Origin: Acidobacteriota bacterium | GTDB taxonomy: Bacteria; Acidobacteriota; Terriglobia; Terriglobales; Acidobacteriaceae | Assembly (NCBI GenBank): GCA_021779935.1 | Contig: JAJXZT010000011.1 | Span: forward strand, 98,636 to 162,635 | Direction of reading: 5' to 3' | Length of the DNA: 64,000 nt | Shown: positions 25,526 to 35,490 of the stretch, piece after piece | How the letters are laid out: the number at the start of each line of letters is the position of its first letter | Position numbering within the stretch: the first letter of the stretch is position 1 | Translations under genes and position numbers: made by a program | The notes under the pieces: model-generated | Seen by the model: the letters and a program-made list of their open reading frames with translations, nothing else | Databases searched by the model: none | What the model was told of the DNA's origin: nothing

Positions 25526-26506
25526 ATGCAACTGCCCGAAACATTGCGTCGAGCCATTGACGAGCTCGCCTCCTCGCACGACGTTCGTACTCTGGCCCGC
25601 GCCTCTCGCGAACTCACCGCTTCCTACCAGTCCGGCTCTCTCTCCTCGCCCGCCATGGACTCCGCCGAGCATCGCGCCGCCTACCTTCTCGTGCGCACGC
25701 CTGCCACCTACGCCGCATGCGTCCACGCTCTCCGCCAGTTGCGCGACGTCTGCCCTGATCTCTCTCCGTCCTCCATGCTCGACCTCGGCGCCGGCCCCGG
25801 GACCGCTGCCTGGGCCACCTCCGAAGTATTTCCTTCTCTCGCCACGGTCAGCGCTTTCGAGCGCGATCCGTCTCTCATCGAGATGGGACGTCGCCTCATG
25901 GTCGCCTCGCAAAATTCGGCACTGTCCTCCGCCCGCTGGACGCAGGGCGACTTGCGCACGAAACTACCCGGCGACGACTTTGACCTTGTAGTTTTGTCTT
26001 ACGCGCTCGGCGAATTGCAGCCAGGTGCACGTGCGGCCTTGCTCAACGCTGCCTGGCAACGGACACGTCAGGCCTTTCTCATCGTCGAACCCGGCACTCG
26101 CACCGGTGCTTCTACCATCGTGGATGTCCGCCGCTGGTTCCTCGATAACGGCGCATCTCTCGCCGCGCCTTGTCCCCACGACGAAACTTGTCCCATGGCC
26201 GCTGGCGGAGACTGGTGCCACTTTGCCGAGCGCATCGAGCGCGGTTCTCTGCACCGCCGTCTGAAAGGCGGGGAGCTTGGCTATGAAGATGAGAAATTTT
26301 CCTACGTCGCGGCCGTGCGGAATCCCGTCGCGCGAGCTTCAGCGCGCATCGTCCGCCATCCCCTGCATCGCCCGGGACACCTGCAATTCACCCTCTGCAC
26401 TGCGGTCGGACTCCAGTCGCAGACCGTCACAAAATCACAAAAGGACCGTTACAAGTTGGCGAAGAAATCTTCCTGGGGTGATCCTTGGCAGGCAAAATCG
26501 GAATAG
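25526..26506 (+). CDS. Rsm22-like ribosomal small-subunit methyltransferase
   Basis: 326 residues from ATG 25526 with GGAG 5 bases upstream. The SAM-binding motif SMLDLGAGPGTAAWA and the following FERDPSLIEMG acidic position place it in the class I methyltransferases; LVVLSYALGEL is motif IV-like. The Cys set CPHDETCPM...WCHF and the basic ERGSLHRRLKGG match the Rsm22 family, whose mitochondrial members act on ribosome assembly and bind a metal or Fe-S centre. The C-terminal basic tail may contact RNA. Confidence 0.82.
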   Translation: MQLPETLRRAIDELASSHDVRTLARASRELTASYQSGSLSSPAMDSAEHRAAYLLVRTPATYAACVHALRQLRDVCPDLSPSSMLDLGAGPGTAAWATSEVFPSLATVSAFERDPSLIEMGRRLMVASQNSALSSARWTQGDLRTKLPGDDFDLVVLSYALGELQPGARAALLNAAWQRTRQAFLIVEPGTRTGASTIVDVRRWFLDNGASLAAPCPHDETCPMAAGGDWCHFAERIERGSLHRRLKGGELGYEDEKFSYVAAVRNPVARASARIVRHPLHRPGHLQFTLCTAVGLQSQTVTKSQKDRYKLAKKSSWGDPWQAKSE

Positions 26507-26527
26507 CAGGCAGGCAGAGGATGCCGC

Positions 26528-27271
26528 CTAAGTCTCCTTCGCCGGTTCTTCCACAAAGCGGTACCCCACGCCTCGTGCCGTTACCAGCCTCCTCGGGTGC
26601 GAAGGTTCATCTTCTATGTAGCGTCGCAGCCGGACCACGAAATTATCGATGGCGCGCGTGTCTGTGTCTTCGCGCAGTCCCCACACTTCGTCCAGTATTT
26701 CTTTCCGCGAAATCACCCGTCCCGCGTTGCGAATGAAGTAGCGCAATAAATCGACTTCCATCAATGTAAGACGCACAATATCGTCGCCGTCCCGCAGCTC
26801 CAGGTTCGTCAGGTCTACCGCCTTGTTGCCGAAGTGATAGACTTCCGCCTCGTTGCTGTTCGACGCCGTCACGATTTCCGCCGGACGTTCATGTTGCATC
26901 CATGCCGTCCGCCGCAGCAACCCTCGGATGCGTGCAATCAGAATCGACAGGTCAAACGGTTTTGGCAGATAGTCGTCCGTACCTGACTCGAATCCCTTCA
27001 ACACGTCTTCCGGACGGCTCCTCGCCGTCAGCATCAGGATCGGAATATAGTTCCGTGCCTTGCGCAGTTCCGTCGCCACCGTAAAGCCGTCGCACCCCGG
27101 CAGCATCACGTCCAGCACCATCGCTTCAAACGGAACCTGCTCCGTCAGCAGCAATTGCAGTGCTGCCTCGCCGTTTTCCACGGCCGTCACTTCGTGTCCC
27201 TCGGCTTCCAGGTTGAACTGCAACCCCTGCGCCAGGTGCGCTTCGTCTTCCACTACCAGGATGCGGCTCAT
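26528..27271 (-). CDS. OmpR/PhoB-family response regulator
   Basis: 247 residues. Receiver domain with the acidic pocket VVEDE, phosphoacceptor Asp in VLDVMLPGCDG and Lys in YLPKPFD. The C-terminal winged-helix domain (LTLMEVDLLRYFIRNAGRVISRKEILDEVWG) ends with the typical VTARGVGYRFV. It overlaps the upstream kinase gene by 4 bases, so the two form a coupled two-component pair. The target genes are unknown. Confidence 0.95.
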   Translation of the reverse strand: MSRILVVEDEAHLAQGLQFNLEAEGHEVTAVENGEAALQLLLTEQVPFEAMVLDVMLPGCDGFTVATELRKARNYIPILMLTARSRPEDVLKGFESGTDDYLPKPFDLSILIARIRGLLRRTAWMQHERPAEIVTASNSNEAEVYHFGNKAVDLTNLELRDGDDIVRLTLMEVDLLRYFIRNAGRVISRKEILDEVWGLREDTDTRAIDNFVVRLRRYIEDEPSHPRRLVTARGVGYRFVEEPAKET

Positions 27272-28173
27272 CGGTTGTATATCCTTGGAATTTTGATCGT
27301 AACGGTTGCCCCCAAACCTTCGCCTTCGCTCGATGCGTATGCGTCGCCGCCATGATGCCGTGCCACCGACCGCACGATGAACAGGCCGAGTCCCGTTCCC
27401 TTCACCCGCGCTTTGATCCTTTGCGGCACGCGGTAGAAGCGCCGGAAGATCCGCTTCAGTTCCGGCCGTGGAATGCCCACTCCGTGGTCTTTCACTCGAA
27501 CCAGCACGTTGGCTCCCTCGGCCAGCACTTCCACCCGGATCCGCACCGGATTGGTTGAATACTTCACCGCGTTGTCGAGCACATTCGATATCGCCGCGCT
27601 CAACTCCTCGGCTTCGCCGTTCACGCGATTTTCCTCGCTGCCTACCGCGTAGTCGTGAAACTCTATCGCCTCCGCATCCAGGTGATGCCGTGTTCGCGCC
27701 AGTTCCACCGATTCCCGCGCCACTTCGCCAAGGTCAAATTGCTTCCAGTTTCGCCGCCCCGGCTTGTGCGAAATCTTCCCCGCATGAAGCACCTGTTCCA
27801 CCGTACTCAGCAGCCGGTCCGTATCTTCCAGCATGATGCGGTAGAAGTTCGTTCTCTGTGCTTCGTCCAGGTTTCGCGATTGCAGTGTCTCCAAATACAG
27901 CCGGATCGACGCAATCGGAGTTTTCAGTTCGTGCGTTACCGCGTTGATAAAGCTGTCGTGCTGCTCGTTGCGGCGGATCTCCCTCACCAGGAAGATCGTG
28001 TTCAGCGTGACGCCCGCGATGATGAATCCAAAGAACAGGAAACCCAGCACCGCCATTCCCACTTCACGCCATCGGATCACCCACGTAATATTCAGCGCCA
28101 GCGCAAGTCCCACGGAGCATGCTCCCAGGACGATGAACGTGGCTGCGGTCTTGCGACGGCTCGTAATCTGCAT
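27268..28173 (-). CDS. Membrane sensor histidine kinase, partner of the OmpR-type regulator
   Basis: 301 residues. Two closely spaced transmembrane segments (about residues 12-33 and 40-63) leave only a very short outside loop, so stimulus sensing is likely within the membrane. There is no HAMP or PAS domain. The phosphoacceptor is in THELKTPIASIRLYLE, followed by the ATPase domain with N box ISNVLDNAVKYS, G1 VKDHGVGIP and G2 KGTGLGLFIV. It is cotranscribed with the response regulator through an ATGA overlap. Confidence 0.93.
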   Translation of the reverse strand: MQITSRRKTAATFIVLGACSVGLALALNITWVIRWREVGMAVLGFLFFGFIIAGVTLNTIFLVREIRRNEQHDSFINAVTHELKTPIASIRLYLETLQSRNLDEAQRTNFYRIMLEDTDRLLSTVEQVLHAGKISHKPGRRNWKQFDLGEVARESVELARTRHHLDAEAIEFHDYAVGSEENRVNGEAEELSAAISNVLDNAVKYSTNPVRIRVEVLAEGANVLVRVKDHGVGIPRPELKRIFRRFYRVPQRIKARVKGTGLGLFIVRSVARHHGGDAYASSEGEGLGATVTIKIPRIYNR

Positions 28174-28284
28174 GACGCCTGCTTGGCTCCTGTTGCCGAT
28201 ACAAGGTTACACCGCGCCCCTTGCCGGACGCACTGTTTCACCCCGTTTCATCCTCTGTATCCTTCCCGGAACCGCATGAGCGCG

Positions 28285-28317
28285 CAAACGAAAGCCGCGA
28301 ACCCGAAGGCCCGCGGC
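28285..28317 (-). terminator. Probable terminator of the desaturase gene
   Basis: On the minus strand, a GCCGCG / CGCGGC stem is followed by TTTCGTTTG, 22 bases after the desaturase stop. Confidence 0.55.
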
Positions 28318-28338
28318 GTTTCAAATCTTCCAATCCGC

Positions 28339-29226
<888 letters not shown>

Positions 29227-29490
29227 TGGATTGTCACCCCAACTTGAAAAACAGCGGCGGAGCCACCCTCCGTGCTCTTGCTTGTAAGATAACAATCCAT
29301 GCCTCCGCGGATTGTAATACTTGTGTAAGCGCCCGTTGCCATTGGGGTTACGCGCGTTCTCCTCCATCACGTTCGGTTGTGTCCCTCCGCACCGCACCCG
29401 CTTCGCCACACGAGCACACTTTCTCATAACCCCCTCTCCCCGATTGCCTCGGTACACAGCCAGCCCATCTGGCCTCAAGGAGGGATCGTC

Positions 29491-30444
29491 ATGAAAAGCT
29501 CAACGCGCGTCGCCATCATCGGCGCCGGTAATGTGGGAGCCAGCACTGCTTATGCGCTGCTCATGTCCGGCGTCGCCGGAGAAATTGTTCTCATCGATGC
29601 CAACCCCGCCAAGGCCGAGGGCGAGGCCATGGATCTTGAACATGCTTTGCCGTTCACTCCGCCCACCCGCATCTTCGCCGGAGATTACACCCACTGCGCC
29701 ACTGCTGATGTCATCGTCATCACCGCCGGAGTCGGCCGCAAGCCCGGCGACAGCCGTCTCGACATCGCGCGAAACAACGTCGCCATCGTTCGTCAAATCG
29801 TCCCCCAGATCGCCGCCCAGAATCCGTCCGGTGTCATCGTCGTCGCCACCAACCCGGTCGACGTCCTCACTTACAATGTCCTCAAAATTTCCGGTCTCGA
29901 TCCTCGTCGCGTCATCGGCTCGGGCACCATCCTCGATACCGTTCGTTTCCGCTTCATGCTCAGCGAATATTTCGGCGTCGATCCTCACAGTGTCCACGCG
30001 CACATCATTGGCGAGCACGGCGATACCGAAGTTCCCGTCTGGTCCCTGGCCAACATCGCCGGCATGCACCTCGCCAGTTATTGCAGGAATTGCGGCATGG
30101 AATATGACCGCGAAGCCCTGCACGACATCTTCATTCGCACCCGCGATGCCGGTGCTGCTGTCATCAAGCGCAAGGGCGCCACTTTTTACGCCATCGCCAT
30201 TTCTCTCTCCACCATCATCGCCGCCATCCTGCGCGACCAGAACACAGTCTTCTCCCTCTCCAGCCTCATCGACGGCTACTACGGCATCAGCGATGTCTGC
30301 CTCAGCCTTCCCTCGGTCTTGCATCGTTCCGGCATCAGGGAAGTGCTGCGCCTCAGTCTCAGTGCGGAAGAGGCCGACCTGTTGCGTCACTCGGCTGATG
30401 TCCTGAAGGCAAATATCGTGGCCTGCCAGGAAGTCCGCGTCTAG
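29491..30444 (+). CDS. L-lactate/malate dehydrogenase family enzyme
   Basis: 317 residues from ATG 29491 with AAGGAGG upstream. The NAD site is IIGAGNVGASTAYAL; NPVDVLTYNVL, the active-site GEHGDTEVPVWSLA and the catalytic His/Asp arrangement follow the LDH/MDH superfamily, overall closer to L-lactate dehydrogenase. In the mobile loop AGVGRKPGDSRLDI, Arg stands where LDH normally has Gln (position 102 in the usual numbering), the residue that converts pyruvate specificity to oxaloacetate. It could therefore be an LDH-like malate dehydrogenase. It is a single gene with a terminator behind it. Confidence 0.88.
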   Translation: MKSSTRVAIIGAGNVGASTAYALLMSGVAGEIVLIDANPAKAEGEAMDLEHALPFTPPTRIFAGDYTHCATADVIVITAGVGRKPGDSRLDIARNNVAIVRQIVPQIAAQNPSGVIVVATNPVDVLTYNVLKISGLDPRRVIGSGTILDTVRFRFMLSEYFGVDPHSVHAHIIGEHGDTEVPVWSLANIAGMHLASYCRNCGMEYDREALHDIFIRTRDAGAAVIKRKGATFYAIAISLSTIIAAILRDQNTVFSLSSLIDGYYGISDVCLSLPSVLHRSGIREVLRLSLSAEEADLLRHSADVLKANIVACQEVRV

Positions 30445-30458
30445 GCCAGGACAAGCGT

Positions 30459-30521
30459 AAGGGGCCCGGATACCCTCCTCTTCGCCATATCGAAGAGTTG
30501 GGACTTTCCCGTGCCCCTTTT
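30459..30521. terminator. Nested hairpin between convergent genes
   Basis: The outer stem AAGGGGC / GCCCCTT encloses an inner perfect stem CTCTTCG / CGAAGAG. The outer arm ends in a T-run. It sits between the convergent dehydrogenase and Asp-box protein genes and may serve both. Confidence 0.55.
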
Positions 30522-30544
30522 GCGTAAAACCGTTTTTGCCTGCC

Positions 30545-33500
30545 CTACTCCGTCTTCACCATCACGATCCGCATCATCCCGGCCTTTCGCAGCGTCTCGT
30601 TGTACTCAGCTACCGCGCGGCTATTCAGTGCGTCCGTCGCCGTCTGGACGCCTTCCAGTTCCTTATGCAGCAGCGCAAACACCTCCTGCTCTGGAACCGT
30701 CGGCGCGTAATCGTTATTTCCCGCCACGTCGCCTCCGCCCGTGCCTGCTTCAGCGCCCAGCCAGATGAATTTCAGGTAGAGTCCGATCGGTCCACGAAAC
30801 GATTTCTCGTCGCCCTCCGCGATCGTCGGATGCATCAGTTTGTCTTCCGATGCCAGGTACTCGTCATTGAGTTTGTCCGTGGCAGCCAGCAGCGCCTTGT
30901 CTGCTTTGTTCGCCACCAGCATCTTGCGCGTGTCCTCCAGTTGCTTGCGCGTCCACTCGATCTGGTTGATCAGCCGCGCCGATTCGTTCGCGTCCTCGTA
31001 GATCTTGTGCGACAGCGCTGACGACTCAGCGACGTCCTGCGCGCTGCCCGGCGTCCGCGGATCTTTCAGCACGCTGATCGTCTGCGTCAAAGTCTGTCCA
31101 TTCGCCGTCAGTTTTACCGTGTAGGTTCCCGGCGCCACCAGTGGCCCGTCTGTTGTTTCGCCGCCAATGCCGTAGTAGAAGATTGGCCGGCTGTCTTTTC
31201 CTGCAAACCGTTTCTCTTCCCAGATATGCGGATTGCCCGGCGGTGTTGTGCGCAGCGCCACGCGCACCATCGGCTCATAGCGCAGGTTCCACCACACGCG
31301 ATTGATGCCCGCATGCCCCGTCGGATGCAGCTTCCGGATCAACTTGCCTGACGCATCCAGCACTTCCATCTTTAATTCTTTTGGTGGCGTCTTCGCCTTC
31401 AGGTAGTAGTTAATCGATCCGCCGTACGGTGGATTCTCGCCAACGCTCGCTCCGTACGGAGCCATATCGCGCCGTACCTTCGCGCGGAATCGATATGCCG
31501 GCCGTACCGGGAACAGGTACGCTGCCGCATCCATCGTCCCGGGCTTCATGTCCTGCAATGGCGTGATGTCATCCAGTATCCAGAAGCCGCGTCCGTACGT
31601 GCCCACCACCAGGTCGTTGAAGTGCGGCTGGATCGTCAGCCAGTACACCGGTGCGTGCGGCAGGTTCTGCTGAAACGGCTGCCAGTGCGCTCCATCGTCA
31701 AGCGATACATACAGCCCGTTCTCCGTTCCCGCGTAAAGCAGCCCCTTCCGCACCGGATCTTCACGCAACACATGCGTGTAACTCAGCGGCGAATTCGGAA
31801 TCCCTTCCGTAATTTTCGTCCACGTTTTTCCGAAGTCGGTCGTCTTGTAGAGATATGGATCGAAGATATCGACCTGGTGTCCATCGAAAGCGACATAGCA
31901 TGTCCCCGCCGCGTACTTCGAGGGTTCCACGCTCTCCACCGTCATCTTCGACGGCAGGTTTGGAAAATTCTTTGTGACGTTTGTCCACGTCTTGCCGCCA
32001 TCTCGCGTCACCTGCACCTGGCCGTCATTCGTTCCGGCCCATATTTGCCCCTTCTCCACCGGAGACTCCGCGATGGCAAACACGACTCCCGCGTATTCCA
32101 CGCTCAGGTTGTCCACCGTCAGTCCGCCCGAGTCGCCCATCATGCTGCGATCGTTCAGCGTCAGGTCCGGGCTGATGCGCTTCCATGTCTGCCCGCCGTC
32201 CGTCGTCTCGTGCACATATTGGCTGCCCACATAAACCGTGTGGTGGTCCCACGGCGAGATCGCGATTGGATACGTCCAGTTCATGCGCAGCTTGATTTCA
32301 CCCGCGTTCGCACCCATCGTGCGATCGGGCCACACGCTCACCGTGCGCGGGAATCCGTCCTTCAGGTTCACCATCTCCGTGACGCCCGCGTAGCATCCGC
32401 CCCACACGATGTTGTTGTCCACCGGGTCCGGAATGTTCCATCCCGTTTCGCAGCCGGCCGTCGTCGTCCACTGGCTCGCGCTGATCGCGTAATCTCCCGG
32501 AACGTTGCTCGGCCCGCGCTGCGGCGTTCCGTCCTGCATCTGCCCGTAGACGTAATACGGAATCTGGTTGTCCGTCGCGACGTGATAGATCTGCGCGATT
32601 GGCAAGCGCACCGTCTTCCATGACCGCCCGCGCTCCGTGCTGATGAGCACTCCTATATCCGACCCGATCATCATGCGGTTCGGATTCATCGGGTCCGCCC
32701 ACATGTCGTGGTTGTCGCCGCCGCAGCCTCCGTGCGGCGTCCTTGGCCCGTTTTCGGAAATCGCCGGATTATCGCCCGGACACACCATTTGGTCCGTCGT
32801 CACTCCTCCGTCATACGTCACGCTCACCGTGTTCGACGGAAAATACACTTCATTCGCGTTGTCCGGCATCACCAGCATCCGCGTGTAGTAATGCGGACGC
32901 TCGTTCAGCAGACGGCTGTAATTCACGGCTCTCCACCACTGCCCGCCATCGTCTGAACGCCATAGCGTTCCGCGCTGTCCCGTCTCTATCAGCGCATAGA
33001 CGCGGTTGTCGTCGCTCGGCGCAAAGTTCACCGCGATCTTCCCCATTGGCGGTTCCGGCAGCCCATGGCCGGTCAACCGTTTCCACGTGTCGCCCCCGTC
33101 CGTCGTCATGAACAGCCCGCTGCCCGGCCCGCCGCTCTTGCGTCCCCACGTCTTGATATCGATCTGCCACATCCCCGCGATCAGTTTCAGTGGATTCTGC
33201 GGATCCATCGTCAGGTCGGAAGCGCCCGTGTTCTCGTCCACAAACAAGACGCGCTGCCACGTCTTCCCTCCGTCTTTCGTGCGATAGATACCGCGCTCCT
33301 GCTGCGGCCCGTAGGCCGTCCCCAGCGCCGCCGCAAATACGATGTCCGGGTTCTGCGGATCGATGATGATCCTCCCGATGCGCCCCGTCTTCTCCAACCC
33401 CATGTGTTGCCACGTCTTGCCGCCATCCACCGACTTATAAATGCCGTCGCCCAGCGATACATTGCTACGTATGAATGTTTCGCCAGTCCCCACCCAGACA

Positions 33501-33835
33501 ATGTTGTGGTTCGAGGGTGCAATCGCTATCGACCCGATCGACTGTGCCGGTTCGCTGTCGAAGATCGGGTACCAGTGGTCGCCTCCGTCGAACGACTTCC
33601 ACACCCCGCCCGACGCCGCCCCCGCGTAATAGACGTTCGCATCGCCCGGCACTCCCGCCACGGCCGACACGCGGTTGCCCGGCGGCCCTATGTAGCGATA
33701 CTTCATCTGGTGAAAAAGACCGCTCGCCGCGGGCGCGTCTTTCGATTGCGCATTCAGCGCGCGATACGGCAGGAACAGGCTCGCAATCAGGATTGCGGCA
33801 CAGGTGGCAAGTCGATTCGGCATTCGCTTTTTCAT
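30545..33835 (-). CDS. Exported Asp-box (BNR/VPS10-like) beta-propeller protein
   Basis: 1096 residues from ATG 33835, with GGAGGAG just upstream. A signal peptide (LATCAAILIASLFLPYRALNAQ) is followed by at least ten Asp-box repeats of the SxDxGxTW type, such as KSFDGGDHW, KSVDGGKTW, RTKDGGKTW, MTTDGGDTW and VTRDGGKTW, giving one or two multi-blade propellers over roughly residues 45-740. The last 300 residues are a separate domain with a beta-sandwich (TYTVKLTANGQTLTQTISV) and a helical tail. Similar acidobacterial proteins are annotated as sortilin- or glycosyl-hydrolase-like, but no catalytic residues can be assigned here. Probably extracytoplasmic binding. Confidence 0.88.
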   Translation of the reverse strand: MKKRMPNRLATCAAILIASLFLPYRALNAQSKDAPAASGLFHQMKYRYIGPPGNRVSAVAGVPGDANVYYAGAASGGVWKSFDGGDHWYPIFDSEPAQSIGSIAIAPSNHNIVWVGTGETFIRSNVSLGDGIYKSVDGGKTWQHMGLEKTGRIGRIIIDPQNPDIVFAAALGTAYGPQQERGIYRTKDGGKTWQRVLFVDENTGASDLTMDPQNPLKLIAGMWQIDIKTWGRKSGGPGSGLFMTTDGGDTWKRLTGHGLPEPPMGKIAVNFAPSDDNRVYALIETGQRGTLWRSDDGGQWWRAVNYSRLLNERPHYYTRMLVMPDNANEVYFPSNTVSVTYDGGVTTDQMVCPGDNPAISENGPRTPHGGCGGDNHDMWADPMNPNRMMIGSDIGVLISTERGRSWKTVRLPIAQIYHVATDNQIPYYVYGQMQDGTPQRGPSNVPGDYAISASQWTTTAGCETGWNIPDPVDNNIVWGGCYAGVTEMVNLKDGFPRTVSVWPDRTMGANAGEIKLRMNWTYPIAISPWDHHTVYVGSQYVHETTDGGQTWKRISPDLTLNDRSMMGDSGGLTVDNLSVEYAGVVFAIAESPVEKGQIWAGTNDGQVQVTRDGGKTWTNVTKNFPNLPSKMTVESVEPSKYAAGTCYVAFDGHQVDIFDPYLYKTTDFGKTWTKITEGIPNSPLSYTHVLREDPVRKGLLYAGTENGLYVSLDDGAHWQPFQQNLPHAPVYWLTIQPHFNDLVVGTYGRGFWILDDITPLQDMKPGTMDAAAYLFPVRPAYRFRAKVRRDMAPYGASVGENPPYGGSINYYLKAKTPPKELKMEVLDASGKLIRKLHPTGHAGINRVWWNLRYEPMVRVALRTTPPGNPHIWEEKRFAGKDSRPIFYYGIGGETTDGPLVAPGTYTVKLTANGQTLTQTISVLKDPRTPGSAQDVAESSALSHKIYEDANESARLINQIEWTRKQLEDTRKMLVANKADKALLAATDKLNDEYLASEDKLMHPTIAEGDEKSFRGPIGLYLKFIWLGAEAGTGGGDVAGNNDYAPTVPEQEVFALLHKELEGVQTATDALNSRAVAEYNETLRKAGMMRIVMVKTE

Positions 33836-34129
33836 GGCTCCTCCGCCGGAAGACTCTCGCTGCGGCACATGATTTTGTGCCGGATGAAATCGTGGAGAAG
33901 TTAGCAGGTCAGCGCCCCGTGAACAATACTTTATCCGGCATTCCCCGCCGGAAAATTCATCTCAACGCATGAATATTCACGCCCAACATTCCACAAAAGT
34001 GCGGACTCTTCAATTTCTCCCGGGAAATGAAAGCCAATTCATCAAATTCACTCACTCCCTTTGTTAAGATGGAGAAAACCTTCATTGCAGGCGACTCTAC
34101 GGCCATCTGGCCGAGGGCACGGGAGAGCA

Positions 34130-35428
34130 ATGGCAGACATCAAGCCTTTCCAAGCACTTCGGTTCGACACCACTCGTCTACGGCTCGAGGACGTTCTCAC
34201 GCAGCCTTACGACAAGATCTCGCCTGCCATGCAGGCGGGCTATTACCAGCGCAGTCCGCACAACCTCATTCGCTTCGAACTCGCCAGGCCTTCCACCGAA
34301 GCCGGCGCACCGTCGATCTATGAACAGTCCGCGGATTTTCTCGCCGGTTTGCAGCGCGACGGAATTCTCCAGCGTGACGCGGAACCCGGCCTTTACGCCT
34401 ACGTCCAGCACTTCTCGCATCCTCTGAACAAAGACGTGCACCTCACCCGCAGCGGCATCATCGCCCTCGGCAAGCTTTACGACTATGACGAGCAGGTGGT
34501 CTTCCGTCACGAGCAGACGCTCTCCGGCCCCAAGGTCGACCGCATGAACCTGCTCCGCCACACGCGCACGCACTCCGGCCAGATCTTCATGCTCTATGAC
34601 GATCCCGCCCGCGCTGTCGATCAGCAGGTTGAGCGTGCCATTGCCGGCCGGGAGCCCGATGCCAGTGTCGTCGACGAATACGGCGTTGAGAATCACTTGT
34701 GGCGCATCTCCGATCCCGCGCTCGTCGGGGCCATCGTCGAGAACTTCCGCAAGCAGCGCCTCATCATTGCCGACGGCCATCACCGATACGAGACCGCTCG
34801 CTCCTACCGCGACGCGCAGCGTCAGCAGCACGGCAACGCTCCCGCAGCGCACGATTACGTCATGATGACCCTGGTCAACATGAGCGGCCCCGGGCTTCTC
34901 GTGTTGCCTACGCACCGCGTTGTCTTCGGACTCGACAACTTCGACACCGCCGCGCTTGTCGCAAAATTGCGGGATTGCTTCGAGGTTGCGCCCGCGCCGG
35001 CCGCGGAGTTGCTCAACCGCGTGAACGCCGCTGCGTCTAACGCCACCGCTCTCGGACTCGCGACATCTTCCGAAGCGTTTGTACTCAAGGCCATTCCCGA
35101 GCGCATTGATCGCGTTCTCTCCACCTATTCCGCCGTTGAGCGCCGTGTCGACGTCACGATCCTGCACAAAGTAGTGCTTGAATCCGTCCTCGGCATCTCC
35201 GAAGAAGCCATTCGCGAGCAGCGCAATCTGCGCTACTACCGCTCGGCGGAAAAAGCCCTGCATGAGGTGGAAAGCGGTGCCAACGCGGCCTTCCTGCTCA
35301 ATCCCGTTTCGCTCGAGCAGTTGCGTCAAGTTTGTTATGCCGGCCACGTTATGCCCCAGAAGTCTACGGATTTCTACCCGAAGCTGTTGAGTGGAATTAC
35401 GCTCTACAACCTGGACCGCTGCTTCTGA
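34130..35428 (+). CDS. DUF1015 family protein
   Basis: 432 residues from ATG 34130 with GGGAG a few bases upstream. Motifs typical of DUF1015 are present: the N-terminal VLTQPYDKISPAM, then RHEQTLSGPKVDRMNLLRHT, and IADGHHRYETARSYRD. The molecular role is not established. In many bacteria such genes sit beside serA, as here, where a class V aminotransferase and serA follow in the same direction, so a link to serine metabolism is likely. Confidence 0.9.
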   Translation: MADIKPFQALRFDTTRLRLEDVLTQPYDKISPAMQAGYYQRSPHNLIRFELARPSTEAGAPSIYEQSADFLAGLQRDGILQRDAEPGLYAYVQHFSHPLNKDVHLTRSGIIALGKLYDYDEQVVFRHEQTLSGPKVDRMNLLRHTRTHSGQIFMLYDDPARAVDQQVERAIAGREPDASVVDEYGVENHLWRISDPALVGAIVENFRKQRLIIADGHHRYETARSYRDAQRQQHGNAPAAHDYVMMTLVNMSGPGLLVLPTHRVVFGLDNFDTAALVAKLRDCFEVAPAPAAELLNRVNAAASNATALGLATSSEAFVLKAIPERIDRVLSTYSAVERRVDVTILHKVVLESVLGISEEAIREQRNLRYYRSAEKALHEVESGANAAFLLNPVSLEQLRQVCYAGHVMPQKSTDFYPKLLSGITLYNLDRCF

Positions 35429-35490
35429 TCTGCACGCCTAGCCGCACGTGCCCGCAGCACACGTGCAAATAAAGGAAAGGTCTTTTGCCC

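Noticed and set aside
29500..30390. 296-residue open frame opposite the LDH-like gene
   Set aside because: Low-complexity Asp/Gly/Val-rich antisense translation, with no motif.
34178..35347. 389-residue open frame opposite the DUF1015 gene
   Set aside because: Antisense shadow; the plus strand shows conserved DUF1015 motifs.
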